The position numbers and the translations under genes were made by a program. Below, piece after piece: positions 25,216-34,786 of a stretch of 64,000 nucleotides of DNA (its first letter is position 1; each line of letters begins with the position of its first letter). Under the pieces are notes generated by a model, which saw only the letters and a list, made by a program, of their open reading frames with translations, made no database searches and was not told the origin of the DNA. This DNA is from Deinococcus seoulensis (lineage in GTDB: Bacteria; Deinococcota; Deinococci; Deinococcales; Deinococcaceae): the NCBI RefSeq assembly GCF_014648115.1, contig NZ_BMQM01000009.1:1-64000 (forward strand). Direction: 5' to 3'.

Positions 25216-26663
25216 GGGGTGCCTCCGGAGGTCAGCAGCAGCGGGTCGAGGTCGGTGGTGGCCTGCGCCAGGGTCAGCGTGGCGAGCGTCACGGCGTTCA
25301 GTTGCGATTGCAGCGCCTGATCGGCCTGCAAGGAGGTCAGTTCGGCCTGCCGGACGTTCAGGGCGGTGCCCAGTCCGGCGTTCAGGCGGGCGCGGGCGCT
25401 GTCCAGCGCCGTGCGTGCCTGTTCGGCGGTCGTGCGGGCGGCGTTCAGGGCGTCCTGCTCGTTCTGCAGGGCGTCCAGCGCGGCGCGCACGTCGAGTTCG
25501 ACGCTCTGGCGGGCGCTGTCCAGCGCCAGTTGCGCCTGCGTGACGCCCAGTTGCGCCTGCGTCAGGGCGGTGCCGCGCGTGTTCCCGAACACCGGCAGCG
25601 ACGCGCTGAGCGACAGGGCCACGCCGCCCGGAATGGCGCTGGTGTCCTTCAGCGGCACGCTGACCTGCGCGCCCAGGGTGCCCTGCTTGACGTTCAGGGT
25701 GCCGCTCAGCAGGCGGCCGCTGCCGCCCGCTCCGTCACTGAGCTGCCCGGCGCGGACACTGGCGGTCACGTCCGGGAAGCGCGCGTCGAGCTGCGCGGCA
25801 CTCAGGCCCGCCTGCGCGTCGGCCAGCGCCGCCTGCGCCCGCGCGACCTCGGGACGACGGGACAGGGCGCGGTCCAGCAGTTCGGGTAGCGTGCCGTTTA
25901 CGGTCACCGTGGGGAGCGGCGCGAACGCCCCTGCCTGGGCGGGCAGCGTGACGGGCGCGCCCAGCAGGCGGTTCAGGCTGCGGGTCGCCTGCGCCTGCGT
26001 GCGCTCGGCGCGGGTCTGCGCGGCCTGCGCGTTCTCGAACGCCGCCTGCTGCGCCAGCAGTCCCTCGGCCGACAGGACGCCGTCACTGCGCTGCGACTGC
26101 GCGGCGCTCAGTTGCGCGCGGGCCAGGTCCAGTTGCGCGCGTGAAAGTTCCAGCGCGCCCGAGGCGCCGCGCACACCCTCGTACGCCTGGAGGACCTGCA
26201 CGGTCAGGCGCGCGCGGGTGTTGCGCAGGTCCACCGCCGCGCCCGCCAGGGAACGCGCGGCGCTGCGGGCGCCCTCGAGGGCCGGAGCCCACGGCAGCAC
26301 GTTCAGGTTGGCGCTGACCGTGAGGGTCGTGGCACCCGTGAACGTTCCGCTGTCCCAGGGAACGCGGGTCAGGCTGCCGTCCACGCCGGCCGTCACGCTC
26401 AGGCCGGCGCGGGTGCGGGCGCTGTCCAGGGTCAGCTGCGCGGCGCGGTAGTTCAGGTCCGCCGCGCGCCAGTCGGGGGCGCCGCGCAGCGATTCCAGCA
26501 GCGGTGTCAGGCTGGCGGCCGGGGCCGCGGCGCCGCTGGCCGCCGGTGGGGTGGCCGTGGGCGGCGCGGTCTGCTGCGCCCCGGCGAAGCCCAGCAGGAC
26601 GCTCAGGGTCAGCAGGGTCATCCGCGCGGGCCGCGCCAGAAGGGAAGAGGGAAGATCAGTCAT
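25212..26663 (-). CDS. TolC-family outer-membrane efflux protein
   Basis: A 483-residue member of normal length and first gene of the operon. The signal peptide is around [17 protein letters not shown]. Tandem helical halves contain [49 protein letters not shown] and [34 protein letters not shown]. Two different TolC-like genes serving one RND pair is unusual; they may form a mixed channel or give alternative exits (inference). Confidence 0.92.
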   Translation of the reverse strand: MTDLPSSLLARPARMTLLTLSVLLGFAGAQQTAPPTATPPAASGAAAPAASLTPLLESLRGAPDWRAADLNYRAAQLTLDSARTRAGLSVTAGVDGSLTRVPWDSGTFTGATTLTVSANLNVLPWAPALEGARSAARSLAGAAVDLRNTRARLTVQVLQAYEGVRGASGALELSRAQLDLARAQLSAAQSQRSDGVLSAEGLLAQQAAFENAQAAQTRAERTQAQATRSLNRLLGAPVTLPAQAGAFAPLPTVTVNGTLPELLDRALSRRPEVARAQAALADAQAGLSAAQLDARFPDVTASVRAGQLSDGAGGSGRLLSGTLNVKQGTLGAQVSVPLKDTSAIPGGVALSLSASLPVFGNTRGTALTQAQLGVTQAQLALDSARQSVELDVRAALDALQNEQDALNAARTTAEQARTALDSARARLNAGLGTALNVRQAELTSLQADQALQSQLNAVTLATLTLAQATTDLDPLLLTSGGTP

Positions 26664-26868
26664 GCAGGGAACCTCGGTGGGTCGGGCAGTGGGGCGTGAA
26701 CGGAACGCGAGACGCGCGGGAACCGGCAGGGCCGGGTGGGGCCTCTCGCGCGCGGCGGAATCAGCGGGTGGACGTGCAGCGCAGGCAGCATCTGGGACCT
26801 CGGTGCCGACGGAGGCGGCCGGAACGGGTGGCGGGATCGGTGGGCGGTGAAGGTGGGCCGGAATTAAA

Positions 26869-26880
26869 GAGTGAACACTT
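26869..26880. promoter_or_regulatory. Probable TetR operator in front of the efflux operon
   Basis: GAGTGAACACTT contains AGTG-AA-CACT, an inverted repeat with the same AGTR-NN-YACT pattern as the palindrome at 27562-27573 ahead of tetR. It lies in the 300-base gap 26664-26963, in its only AT-rich stretch, and about 205 bases upstream of the first TolC-like start. The rest of that gap shows no gene I can support. Confidence 0.5.
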
Positions 26881-26963
26881 ACTTACGAATCACAGCGCAT
26901 CCGGCCCAGCCTGACACCCACCGAAAGGATGACGCGACCCCGGCGCCGCCCGGCCGGACCCGC

Positions 26964-27557
26964 TCACGGCGCCATTCCCGGCCACATGACGTCCAGCAGG
27001 CCGCGCACGAACCGCCCCCGCTCGACCGAATCGTGCCCCATGTGCGGCAGCATCCGCTCGCGGTGGATGTAGTGCGTGACGGCGCCCATCATGGCCAGCG
27101 CCGTCACCGAGGCGTCCAGCGGACGGACACGGCCACGCCCCGCCTCGGCCTGCAGGTACGTGTCGAGGGCGTCGGCGTCCGAACGGATCGGGTCGTCCAG
27201 GCGTTGCAGCAGCGGGTTGTGACCAGGATCGTGTCCGCGCGAGAACATCACCATCAGCTTGGGCATCAGCAGTTCGGCCTCGTCCAGCACGCTCATCAGG
27301 GCGCGTTCCAGGTTGCGGCGCACCTCGCCCTGGCCGACCTGCGCGAGCAGTTCCGGACGCCAGCGGCCGTAGTTGCTCAGGCCGATGGCCGCCACGAACA
27401 GGTCCTCCTTGGTGGGAAAACGGTTGAACAGCGTGCCCTCGGACACCCCGGCGCGGCGGGCGATGGCGGCGGTCGTGGCCGAGAAGCCCTGTTCCAGAAA
27501 GACCTCGTGCGCGGCCTCCACAATCTGTTCATCGGTGATCGAGCGGGGACGGGCCAT
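26964..27557 (-). CDS. TetR-family transcriptional regulator
   Basis: A 197-residue repressor. The N-terminal helix-turn-helix is [48 protein letters not shown], typical of TetR. The C-terminal ligand domain is helical ([33 protein letters not shown]). It is transcribed in the same direction as, and upstream of, the RND-TolC operon, and matched palindromes occur before both units. It is therefore the likely local repressor, possibly autoregulated. Confidence 0.93.
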   Translation of the reverse strand: MARPRSITDEQIVEAAHEVFLEQGFSATTAAIARRAGVSEGTLFNRFPTKEDLFVAAIGLSNYGRWRPELLAQVGQGEVRRNLERALMSVLDEAELLMPKLMVMFSRGHDPGHNPLLQRLDDPIRSDADALDTYLQAEAGRGRVRPLDASVTALAMMGAVTHYIHRERMLPHMGHDSVERGRFVRGLLDVMWPGMAP

Positions 27558-27561
27558 ACCT

Positions 27562-27573
27562 GAGTATTTACTC
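27562..27573. promoter_or_regulatory. Probable tetR autoregulatory operator
   Basis: GAGTATTTACTC is a perfect inverted repeat (GAGTA/TACTC, two-base spacer) starting five bases upstream of the tetR ATG on the minus strand. It shares half-site pattern with 26869-26880. Confidence 0.55.
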
Positions 27574-27705
27574 CATTAACCCGGCGGCGTGGTGTGTGCT
27601 TCCTCACAACCTCCCCCACCACCCACCCGGCCCCCCCACCGGGCAGTGCATGATGAAGAAGACCCACCCCTGCGCCTCCCACGGGCACCCCCTTCCGGGG
27701 CGTAC

Positions 27706-27737
27706 ACTCACGGACCTGCCCCCACTCACGGACCTGC
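27706..27737. repeat. 14-bp direct repeat upstream of recombinase-like gene
   Basis: ACTCACGGACCTGC occurs at 27706-27719 and again at 27724-27737, an 18-base period, about 60 bases before the recombinase-like start. It could be a binding site for that protein or simple duplication. Confidence 0.4.
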
Positions 27738-27795
27738 ACCCCGCCCGGCCCGACAGACCGGCCACCCACCCGCCCCACACGACCGAGGTCCCCCC

Positions 27796-28098
27796 ATGCT
27801 GATCGGCTACGCACGCTCCATCCAGGCCCAGAAACAACCCATCACCCAGATCAAGGAACTGCTCAGCGCCGGGTGCCAGTCCATCTTCATCGACAACAAC
27901 AGCGGCGACCACCTCGAACGCCCGGTCCTGCACCGCGCCATCGAAAGCCTGCGCCCCGGCGACACCCTGATCCTGCAAAACCGCGACCGCCTCAGCCGCA
28001 ACGCCACCCAGACGACCATCCTGCTCGGCCGCGTCGCGCAGCAGGGCGCCGACGCCCGCTTCCTGCACGACACGCCCCGCCGCGCCCCCACCCCCTGA
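27796..28098 (+). CDS. Serine recombinase N-terminal domain alone, probably inactive
   Basis: A 100-residue protein that lines up with the first half of resolvase/invertases: MLIGYAR start, LLSAGCQSIF, ERPVLHRAIESLRPGDTLIL, then RDRLSRN with the conserved arginines. In Gin-type enzymes the sequence YxRVS places the catalytic Ser at residue 9; here it reads YARSI, so position 9 is Ile and a Ser sits one residue earlier. The dimerisation helix end and the DNA-binding HTH are absent. It is either a fragment of a lost mobile element or a repurposed domain. It lies just outside the PAAR gene. Confidence 0.75.
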   Translation: MLIGYARSIQAQKQPITQIKELLSAGCQSIFIDNNSGDHLERPVLHRAIESLRPGDTLILQNRDRLSRNATQTTILLGRVAQQGADARFLHDTPRRAPTP

Positions 28099-28145
28099 CC
28101 GCACCTGCGCGCACCTCACGCCCCCACACGCCGTACCATGCACGC

Positions 28146-28433
28146 ATGCCCATGGCCGCCCGCGTCGGAGACACCCACACCTGCCCCCAGTTCCAGGGCT
28201 GGACCCCGCACGTCGGCGGGCCGGTCAGCGGCGGCAGCGCCAACGTCCTGATCGGCGGGCAACCCGCCGCCCGCGCCGGTGACCCCTGCGTGTGCATCGG
28301 CCCGCCCGACACCATCGCGCAGGGCAGCGCCACCGTCCGCATCAACGGCCGCCCCGCCGCCCGCCTGGGCGACAGCACCGCGCACGGCGGCGTCATCAGC
28401 GCCGGAGCGCCCACCGTGAACATCGGCGGCTGA
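28146..28433 (+). CDS. PAAR-domain spike tip protein
   Basis: A 95-residue protein whose beta-rich repeats end in paired G-D/G-x-x-x-x-x-G units: AARVGDTHTCPQ, GGSANVLIGGQPAARAGDPCVC, GSATVRINGRPAARLGDSTAHGG, APTVNIGG. PAAR proteins cap the spike of type VI secretion and contractile injection systems and bind a metal through His/Cys; His11, Cys13, Cys49-Cys51 and His84 are candidates. It converges on the giant DUF4157 gene at the left end of the injection-system island, separate from the spike operon on the right. Confidence 0.93.
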   Translation: MPMAARVGDTHTCPQFQGWTPHVGGPVSGGSANVLIGGQPAARAGDPCVCIGPPDTIAQGSATVRINGRPAARLGDSTAHGGVISAGAPTVNIGG

Positions 28434-28526
28434 CCCGCACAGGCGGCGCCCCGCTACCGTGGGGGAGTGCCATCGTGGGGGAGCGCCGCCGGATTCAGCG
28501 CCTGCCTCGCTCTGCGCTTCCCTCGC

Positions 28527-31500
28527 TCAGTGCCGCCGCAACTCACTGCTCAGTCGATCACGCAGGCGGGCGTACACCTCACGCGCCACCTGATCCAGAT
28601 CCACCTGCGCCGGAGCCTGCGCCCGCCGCCCCACCGGCGGGGCGCCCGCCTGCGTATCCTTCGGCACCTGCGGCGCGGCCCGGTCACTGGCGGCCGCGTT
28701 CACCACGCCGCCCAGCAGACTGCCCGCAGACCCCAGACCGCCAGAAGCCATGCCCAGCGCAGGCAACGGCAGTGGCGGCGGGGGCGCAGGCTCCGGCGCG
28801 CGCTGCCCGGACAGCGGACCCCGCCCGGCGGGCGACGGGACGTCCGACGACCACCAGGGCGAGGCGTCTGCGCGGGCGTCGGTGCTGTCGTCCGGGCCAT
28901 CGCTCGGGCCGTCGTTCCTGAAGGGATTGACCGTCCACGCCCACTGTGCCGACGTGTTCATGCCCGGCCGGGAACCCGCACGCACGTCCTGCGCCGACTG
29001 GCGGGCGCTGGCATGCTCGGTCGCCAGCGCCACGGCCTCCTCGGCCCCGCTGTCCGGACGGCCCGGCGCGCGGCGCAGCACCTCCGGCACGAACCCCGCG
29101 CGGTCACGGCGCAGGGCGTGCGTGACCTCATGCGCCGCCAGCGCCCGCCCGGCCGCCGACTCCAGCGGCGTGTCCGGCGACAGGAACACCGTGCGCCCCA
29201 CCGTGAGCGCCTCGGCCCGCGCGGCCCGCAACGCCGCCGGAACCCCCGCGTTGCGGATCACGCGCACATCCGCCACCGACGTACCCATCAACTGCGCCAG
29301 GGACGCCTGCACCCCCGGCGGCAACGGCTGACCATGCCCGTCCCGGATGACGGCCGCCTGCAAGGTCCGCAGCAACCGCGCCTGCGGCCCATCCAACTCC
29401 GAACCGCCCAGCAGGGTACCGGGCAACAGGGCACCGGGCAGCCCATCCCTGTGCAGCGGCGCACCCTGCGGCGTCACCGCCTGCACGCCCGGCCGCGACG
29501 TGCCCGGCCCCACCGGCCCCGACACCACCGGCCCCGACACCTCCGGCCCCGGCCCCACCAGTCCCGGTATTTCCGGCACAGGAATCCTGATGCTCGGCCC
29601 CGGCCCGAACAGCGACGGCAGCGCGGCCCGCAGCGTGCTCTCCCAGCCGTCATTCAGGCCGCCAGTCGGGCCGCCAGTCACGCTGTCCGTCAACCCGCCC
29701 ACCGCTGCGGCCGTCACGGGCGCCGGAACCGCCGTGAACTGAACGCCCGGACGATCCCCGGACCCCGGCACGCCCGGCCCCTCGAATCCCGGCACGACCG
29801 CCTCGACCCACGGCACCTGCATGGCGGTGCCGGGGCGCCCGTCCGCTGCGCTGAAGGGCGCGTCCGGGAGGACCGGGACGACCTCCGCCGCCTCTGCCGG
29901 GACCGGCGCCGTCCGGCCGCGCTGTCCGTCCGGGTCACGCGCGTACGGCAGGTGCAGCGGCCCATCAACCGCATACCCGGTCCCCACCGGACTCGACTGG
30001 AACGGCCCGGCAGGCAGCACCCCCGTGGAAGACACGGTCGGCAGCCCGGCCACCGGGAGCACCGCAACAGGGCCACCCGGTCCAGCGGGCCACGACCCCG
30101 CCCCTGGATTCAGGTCCGGCACCTGCACCGGGGCAAGCTGCGGCCGCACAGGACTGGGTTGCACAGGGCTGAGCTGCACAGGAGTGGGCTGTACAGCTAC
30201 GGGCATGGTGACCAGCGCATCGGCAGGCGGGCTGTCCGGGTTTTCGGGCGCCGGAACCGCCGGAGCGGGCCGGGTGGTCGGTGCGCGGCCTGGGACCGTG
30301 GAGGCTGACCGGCCAGCGTCCACCTCAGCGTCCACCGGGACCTGGGCAGCGTCCGGCCGGGCCGACCTCTGCACGGGCAGGGGCGGCGCATTGAGGGACG
30401 TGCGGGCCGGACCGACCCCGGCGGGCTGTGCGCTCACCGGGCGCGGCAGCACGCGCGGCGCGGCGCGTGCCGGACCCTCCCACACCGCGGGTGCAGCGGA
30501 GGAAATTCCCGGCCGGACGGGCTGAACCTGGGCTGATCGAGACTGTGCTGATTGAGATTGGGCTGATCGAGATTGGGCTGAGGCCGGTTCTGCCCGCTCT
30601 GCCCGCAGGGAACGGCCCGGCACATCACCGGCCTCCGGCCCGGACGTGGCTCCTGGCCGGACGGCGGCGGGCCGCCCGTCGGAAGGAACCGGCGCGGCAG
30701 CGACCGGCCCAGGAATGACCGGCCCAGGAACGATGGGCAGAGGGACCACCGGCGCAGTGACCACCGGCGCAGTGGTGATCGGCCCAGTGGCGATCGGTGC
30801 AGTGGCGATCGGCGCGGTCTCCGCCTGAACCACAGGACCGGTCTGGGGAGCGGCGGGCGCCTCTGGCCAGTTCAGCGGTGACGGCGCGTTCCGGCCCGCC
30901 TGCCCGGCAGGGTGTCCGGTCGGCGGGTCGGGAAGTCGTGGAGTCTCCGGGAGGGGGGGGCGTTCAGTGGCAGGGGCGGCCGCCTCCCTCCCGGTCGGCT
31001 CTGCGTGGGACTGTTCGGGTGACAGGGGCGCGGGGGTGACCTGTGGTCCGTCAACGGTCTCTTCCGGCCAGCCGGGCACAGGGCCACTGCCGGTGAGATG
31101 CGCGGGCACGGGCAGGACAGGCACCACCGGGACAGGCACCGGGGCGACGGGCACAGACGACAGAGGTGCTGACGACAGAGGTGCTGACGACAGAGGCACT
31201 GACAGCACGGGTCGTGTCAGATCAGCCGGAGGCGGCGCAGGCTGGGGCGGCAGCAGCCGGGGTGGGTGCGTACCCGCCACAGGTTCCCGCGTGCGGTCGG
31301 CCGGGAAGTCCGGCGCAGTATCCGCAGGCCCCGCAGGCGAGGGGACCGCCCCGGTCGTCGCCCCGGTCGTCGCCTCGTTCGCCGGGACCTGATCGGTCCG
31401 GGAGGGAAGAGGCTGAACGCCGTTCCGGTCGGGCCGCCGGGTCGCCCCGGACGGACGGCCGACGGGCGCGGCTGGCGGTACGGAGACGACCCCCTGCGCG

Positions 31501-34013
31501 GCAGGCAGGCCGGGCACGGGCAGGATGGGCACGGGCAGGGCGGGGAACGCCTCCCGCTCCAGGACGCTGCGCTGAACGGGCCGTGCCGCCAGGGGGATTG
31601 CAGGCGGGGGGATTGCAGGCAGGGGCGCGCGGTCCATCCCCTCTGAACGGGGCGTGCCCGACCCGGGCAGGACAGGTACAGCCTCGCCGGGCAGGCCCTC
31701 ATCGGCTGTGGGGCGCACCGCTGCGGGCCGCGCCGCTGTGGACGAGGGGGCCTCCGGCTGCGTTCCGGGCCGCCCGACCGGGCCGGGCTGGACACCCGGG
31801 GTCGGCCGGAGGTCAGGGTGCGGCGGCACCTGACCGGCCACCGGGAATGGTGCAGCCTGAACCCCGACCACCGGGGCCTGAACTGGCGCCTGAACCGCTG
31901 GGGTCACCGGGGTGCCGCCAGGGAGAGGCGCGTCTGAGCTGCGGTCTGCTCCCGGTGCTGTGGCGACTGGAACCGGAGCAGCCGGTGGCATCAGCCTGTC
32001 CAGCGCGGCGGCCGGGCTGGGCGCGGTCGGTGCCGGGCGGGAGATTTCCGCAAGACTGGTGTCCGCAGAGTGAACTTGCACCGGCGCGGCCTCCGCACGG
32101 CTGGACCCGGCGGGTTCATCCTGGGCGGGTCCAGGCATGTCGGGCACGGCGGTGTCGGGCACAGAGAGGCTAGATACAGTGGGACTGGGCACCGGCTCAC
32201 TGGGTGCCGGTTCGCTGGGCACGGGTGCGCCGAGCATGGGGGCGCTGGCAGCGGGCTGACCGGGCGTGTGACCCGCTGTGTCCGGTTCCTCGTCCGGGTC
32301 GGCCGGGCCGCCGTCCGGGGTGCGGGCGTTCCGGCCGGAGCGGCTGGCGCGGGCGCGCAGGCGGGGCGTGACGCTGCCGCGCGTGCCCGGCTGGTCCGCG
32401 CGTGCCTGGGTGGGCGCGGCGCGGTCCGTCAGGTCGGGTTCCGCCGCGCCGGGCGCACTCACGTTGCGTTCCGGATGGTGGTCCTGCCAGGCGTGCAGTT
32501 GCCCGGCTCCCAGCGCGGAACTCTCGATCTCGCCGCGTTCCTCCAGTTCCGCGAAGCGGTTCAGGCGCGCCAGGATGTTCTGCGAGACGTCCTGCGGGAT
32601 GGGCGGCGCGGGCTTCACTTCCTCCTCGACCTTCGGCGCGACGATGGGCGCCGCCTGCGGGCGCGGTCGGCGCGGCAGTCGCACCGGAATGTCGTTGTTC
32701 CCGGAACGCAGCAGTCGCTCCAGCTCGCGGCGTTCCTGTTCCTGCTGTTCACGCACGTCCGGCGGAAGCACGTCCGGGAACACCAGCGGCGGCCCGTCCT
32801 CGTCCGTGGGTTCACCGGCCGTCGCGTCCGGCGCGGGTGTGCGGGACGGTTCAGGCGCGGCCGGGGTCGCGGGCCGGGGCGGCTGGTCGCTTCCGTCCCG
32901 TTTCCCGGAGGGGGCGGGTGCAGCCGGTGCGGGGGCCGCCGGTTCGCTGCGGTCGGCGCGGGGTTCGCTGGTGGTTCCCGTTCCAGTGACGCGTGTTCCA
33001 GCGTCTTGCGTTTCGGTGACTGGCGTTCCGGTGACGGGCGTTCCGGTGCTTGCCTCGATTTCGGTGGCTGCCCCGGTTTCAGGTGCTGTCTCGGTGCGGG
33101 TGATTGCCTGCGCGCCGGTCGCCTGCGGTGCCGGGGGGCGCGGCGCTTCCGGGCCGGGCGTTACCGGGTCGGGCAGAGCCGCGATGGGCAGACCCGTGAT
33201 GGGTGGCGCCGGGCTGGGTGGCGTGGTCTGGGGCAGCTCCGTGTGCGGTTGCGCCGGGCCATTCACCTGGGGTGCATTCACCTGCGGGCCGGGCACCTGG
33301 GGGCCAGTCACCTGCGGGCCTGTGCTCCCGGCCTGGGGTTCCGTGCTGGGTTCAGGAGCGGGTTCGGTGGCGGGCAACGTATCCGGGGTCTTCTCGGTGG
33401 CCGCATCCGGTTCCGGGGGCGGTGCGTTCAGGGCCATGGTTTCCAGGAACGACGCGGGGCGCAGCGGGGCCGGGCGGTGCGCGTCGGCCTCACGGGGCGC
33501 GGCCCGGTCCGGCAGTGGTTCCGGGGGCAGCGCGCCCAGCGGGGGCAGTGGGCTCAGCCCGGCCGCGAGGGCGTCCTCGTAATCGCCGTACGGATCGTTG
33601 ACGGCCGGTGCGGCGGCCCACCCGGCGGCCCACTCGGCCGCGTGGTTGTCGGTGTTGCGCGGCGCCGGGCCGGGCACGAACAGATCGGGGGTGGCGGCCG
33701 GTGACCACTGCGGCAGGTCGTCCGGGGTGGGTGTGACCGCGCCGGGCGGGGCCGACAGCAGCCGGGCAGGCACGCGGCGCGGCCCGCTGCGGGCGCGGCT
33801 GAGCGGATGGCCGGGCAGATGGCCGGGCACGGCGGGCTGCGTGAAGGGCGTCACGGGCGACCAGGGACTCAGGGGACTCAGGGGGCTCGGGGGGTTCAGG
33901 GTCAGGGTGGGGTTCGCCGCGAGGGCCGCGTCACTCCGGGGATGGTCGCGCCGGGTGACGGCCATCTGCGAGGCGTGTTTCAGGCGGCGCAGCCGCTCGT
34001 CGAAGATACTCAC
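28527..34013 (-). CDS. 1828-residue Pro-rich DUF4157 protein of the injection system (candidate cargo)
   Basis: The product has three parts. Residues ~1-700 are Pro/Ala/Thr-rich with short charged islands (for example QNILARLNRFAELEERGEIESSALG, also present in other CIS proteins as a helix). Residues ~700-1500 are nearly pure Pro/Val/Ala low complexity with tandem units. Residues ~1540-1660 form a DUF4157 domain: PPGVQASLAQLMGTSVADVRVI, FLSPDTPLESAAGRALAAHEVTHALR, with an HExxH at about His1628. DUF4157 is frequently linked to eCIS loci and thought to mark cargo. The last 25 residues, DLDQVAREVYARLRDRLSSEL, repeat the tail of the 66-residue neighbour. The GTG start has GGAG five bases upstream. 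Whether the HExxH is catalytic is unknown. Confidence 0.85.
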   Translation of the reverse strand: MSIFDERLRRLKHASQMAVTRRDHPRSDAALAANPTLTLNPPSPLSPLSPWSPVTPFTQPAVPGHLPGHPLSRARSGPRRVPARLLSAPPGAVTPTPDDLPQWSPAATPDLFVPGPAPRNTDNHAAEWAAGWAAAPAVNDPYGDYEDALAAGLSPLPPLGALPPEPLPDRAAPREADAHRPAPLRPASFLETMALNAPPPEPDAATEKTPDTLPATEPAPEPSTEPQAGSTGPQVTGPQVPGPQVNAPQVNGPAQPHTELPQTTPPSPAPPITGLPIAALPDPVTPGPEAPRPPAPQATGAQAITRTETAPETGAATEIEASTGTPVTGTPVTETQDAGTRVTGTGTTSEPRADRSEPAAPAPAAPAPSGKRDGSDQPPRPATPAAPEPSRTPAPDATAGEPTDEDGPPLVFPDVLPPDVREQQEQERRELERLLRSGNNDIPVRLPRRPRPQAAPIVAPKVEEEVKPAPPIPQDVSQNILARLNRFAELEERGEIESSALGAGQLHAWQDHHPERNVSAPGAAEPDLTDRAAPTQARADQPGTRGSVTPRLRARASRSGRNARTPDGGPADPDEEPDTAGHTPGQPAASAPMLGAPVPSEPAPSEPVPSPTVSSLSVPDTAVPDMPGPAQDEPAGSSRAEAAPVQVHSADTSLAEISRPAPTAPSPAAALDRLMPPAAPVPVATAPGADRSSDAPLPGGTPVTPAVQAPVQAPVVGVQAAPFPVAGQVPPHPDLRPTPGVQPGPVGRPGTQPEAPSSTAARPAAVRPTADEGLPGEAVPVLPGSGTPRSEGMDRAPLPAIPPPAIPLAARPVQRSVLEREAFPALPVPILPVPGLPAAQGVVSVPPAAPVGRPSGATRRPDRNGVQPLPSRTDQVPANEATTGATTGAVPSPAGPADTAPDFPADRTREPVAGTHPPRLLPPQPAPPPADLTRPVLSVPLSSAPLSSAPLSSVPVAPVPVPVVPVLPVPAHLTGSGPVPGWPEETVDGPQVTPAPLSPEQSHAEPTGREAAAPATERPPLPETPRLPDPPTGHPAGQAGRNAPSPLNWPEAPAAPQTGPVVQAETAPIATAPIATGPITTAPVVTAPVVPLPIVPGPVIPGPVAAAPVPSDGRPAAVRPGATSGPEAGDVPGRSLRAERAEPASAQSRSAQSQSAQSRSAQVQPVRPGISSAAPAVWEGPARAAPRVLPRPVSAQPAGVGPARTSLNAPPLPVQRSARPDAAQVPVDAEVDAGRSASTVPGRAPTTRPAPAVPAPENPDSPPADALVTMPVAVQPTPVQLSPVQPSPVRPQLAPVQVPDLNPGAGSWPAGPGGPVAVLPVAGLPTVSSTGVLPAGPFQSSPVGTGYAVDGPLHLPYARDPDGQRGRTAPVPAEAAEVVPVLPDAPFSAADGRPGTAMQVPWVEAVVPGFEGPGVPGSGDRPGVQFTAVPAPVTAAAVGGLTDSVTGGPTGGLNDGWESTLRAALPSLFGPGPSIRIPVPEIPGLVGPGPEVSGPVVSGPVGPGTSRPGVQAVTPQGAPLHRDGLPGALLPGTLLGGSELDGPQARLLRTLQAAVIRDGHGQPLPPGVQASLAQLMGTSVADVRVIRNAGVPAALRAARAEALTVGRTVFLSPDTPLESAAGRALAAHEVTHALRRDRAGFVPEVLRRAPGRPDSGAEEAVALATEHASARQSAQDVRAGSRPGMNTSAQWAWTVNPFRNDGPSDGPDDSTDARADASPWWSSDVPSPAGRGPLSGQRAPEPAPPPPLPLPALGMASGGLGSAGSLLGGVVNAAASDRAAPQVPKDTQAGAPPVGRRAQAPAQVDLDQVAREVYARLRDRLSSELRRH
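30745..30819. repeat. Five 15-bp in-frame tandem units inside the giant gene
   Basis: Units read ACCACCGGCGCAGTG twice, then GTGATCGGCCCAGTG, GCGATCGGTGCAGTG and GCGATCGGCGCGGTC. They encode TAPIATAPIATGPITTAPV-like five-residue repeats on the minus strand and are a likely slippage site. Confidence 0.85.
31156..31200. repeat. Three 15-bp in-frame tandem units inside the giant gene
   Basis: GACGACAGAGGTGCT occurs twice, followed by GACGACAGAGGCACT, encoding SAPLS-type pentapeptides on the minus strand. Confidence 0.9.
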
Positions 34014-34087
34014 TGGACTCCTTCACGGGGCCGGGCGGAGTGGGTGGCCGGGCCGCAGGTCTGTTCGGGGGAAAGGATGAGCGCGGC

Positions 34088-34762
34088 TCAGCGGCTCAGT
34101 TGCAGGAACCCGGCGTGCGCGAGTTCCAGCGATTCGACGGCGACGGCGTCCCCGTTTCCGGAGAAGGTGGGGCCGCTCCACTTGACCGGGTACGCCTGCA
34201 GCAGTTCGAACCGCATCCGGACTTTCGGGTCGGCGGTGCGGTAGGTGCCGCCGCTGTCGCGGGCGCCGGTGGGGTGGTCGTACACGGTCACTGTGATGTT
34301 GCGCACGTCCAGGTAGCCCTGCACGATGTTCAGGTGCCATTCGAGCAGTTCGTTCCCGGAGACCATGCCGCGCTTGAGGATCAGGTTCCCCACCCTTGAA
34401 CGCACGGGCAGGCGCAGCACGCGGTCGTTCACGCCGCCCTCGATGAAGTCCATGGTCTCGGTCTCGACCTGAAGCCCGCTGACCTCACTGAACGCGGCGT
34501 GTTCCAGTCCGTCGATGGACACCTGGTAGCGGTGGTTGCTCAGGACGTGCAGCGACGTCTGCTGCGGCGTGATGGTCTTGAAGCGGGTGGCGTGCGTCAT
34601 GGTCAGTTCGGACGGCGCGACCGGGCGCGGCAGGTTCGGTCTGGTGGGGTTGCGGAGGTCGAACCCGGCACTGAAGTTCACCTGTCCCAGCGGCCCGAGG
34701 CTCAGGGAGGCGGTCACGCGCGGGCGTCCCCGGTTGAAACTGACATTGGAGCGGAAGGTCAT
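34088..34762 (-). CDS. Phage tail tube-like protein (gp19/Afp1 family), long paralogue
   Basis: A 224-residue inner-tube type protein. After a ~55-residue extension the conserved region opens YQVSIDGLEHAAFSEVSGLQVETETMDFIEGG, then LILKRGMVSGNELLEWHL and RFELLQAYPVKWSGPTFSGNGDAVAVESLELAHAGF, all typical of T4-gp19-like tubes in eCIS. The ATG at 34762 follows AGGAG. With 35487-35945 it makes two tube paralogues, as is common in eCIS where different copies form the shaft and the tube ends. Confidence 0.92.
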   Translation of the reverse strand: MTFRSNVSFNRGRPRVTASLSLGPLGQVNFSAGFDLRNPTRPNLPRPVAPSELTMTHATRFKTITPQQTSLHVLSNHRYQVSIDGLEHAAFSEVSGLQVETETMDFIEGGVNDRVLRLPVRSRVGNLILKRGMVSGNELLEWHLNIVQGYLDVRNITVTVYDHPTGARDSGGTYRTADPKVRMRFELLQAYPVKWSGPTFSGNGDAVAVESLELAHAGFLQLSR

Positions 34763-34786
34763 CGGCGGTCTCCTGGGTGGGGTGTC

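Noticed and set aside
30700..31210. Repeats in the giant gene as a CRISPR array
   Set aside because: Units are 15-bp, contiguous, in frame and without spacers; no cas genes are nearby.
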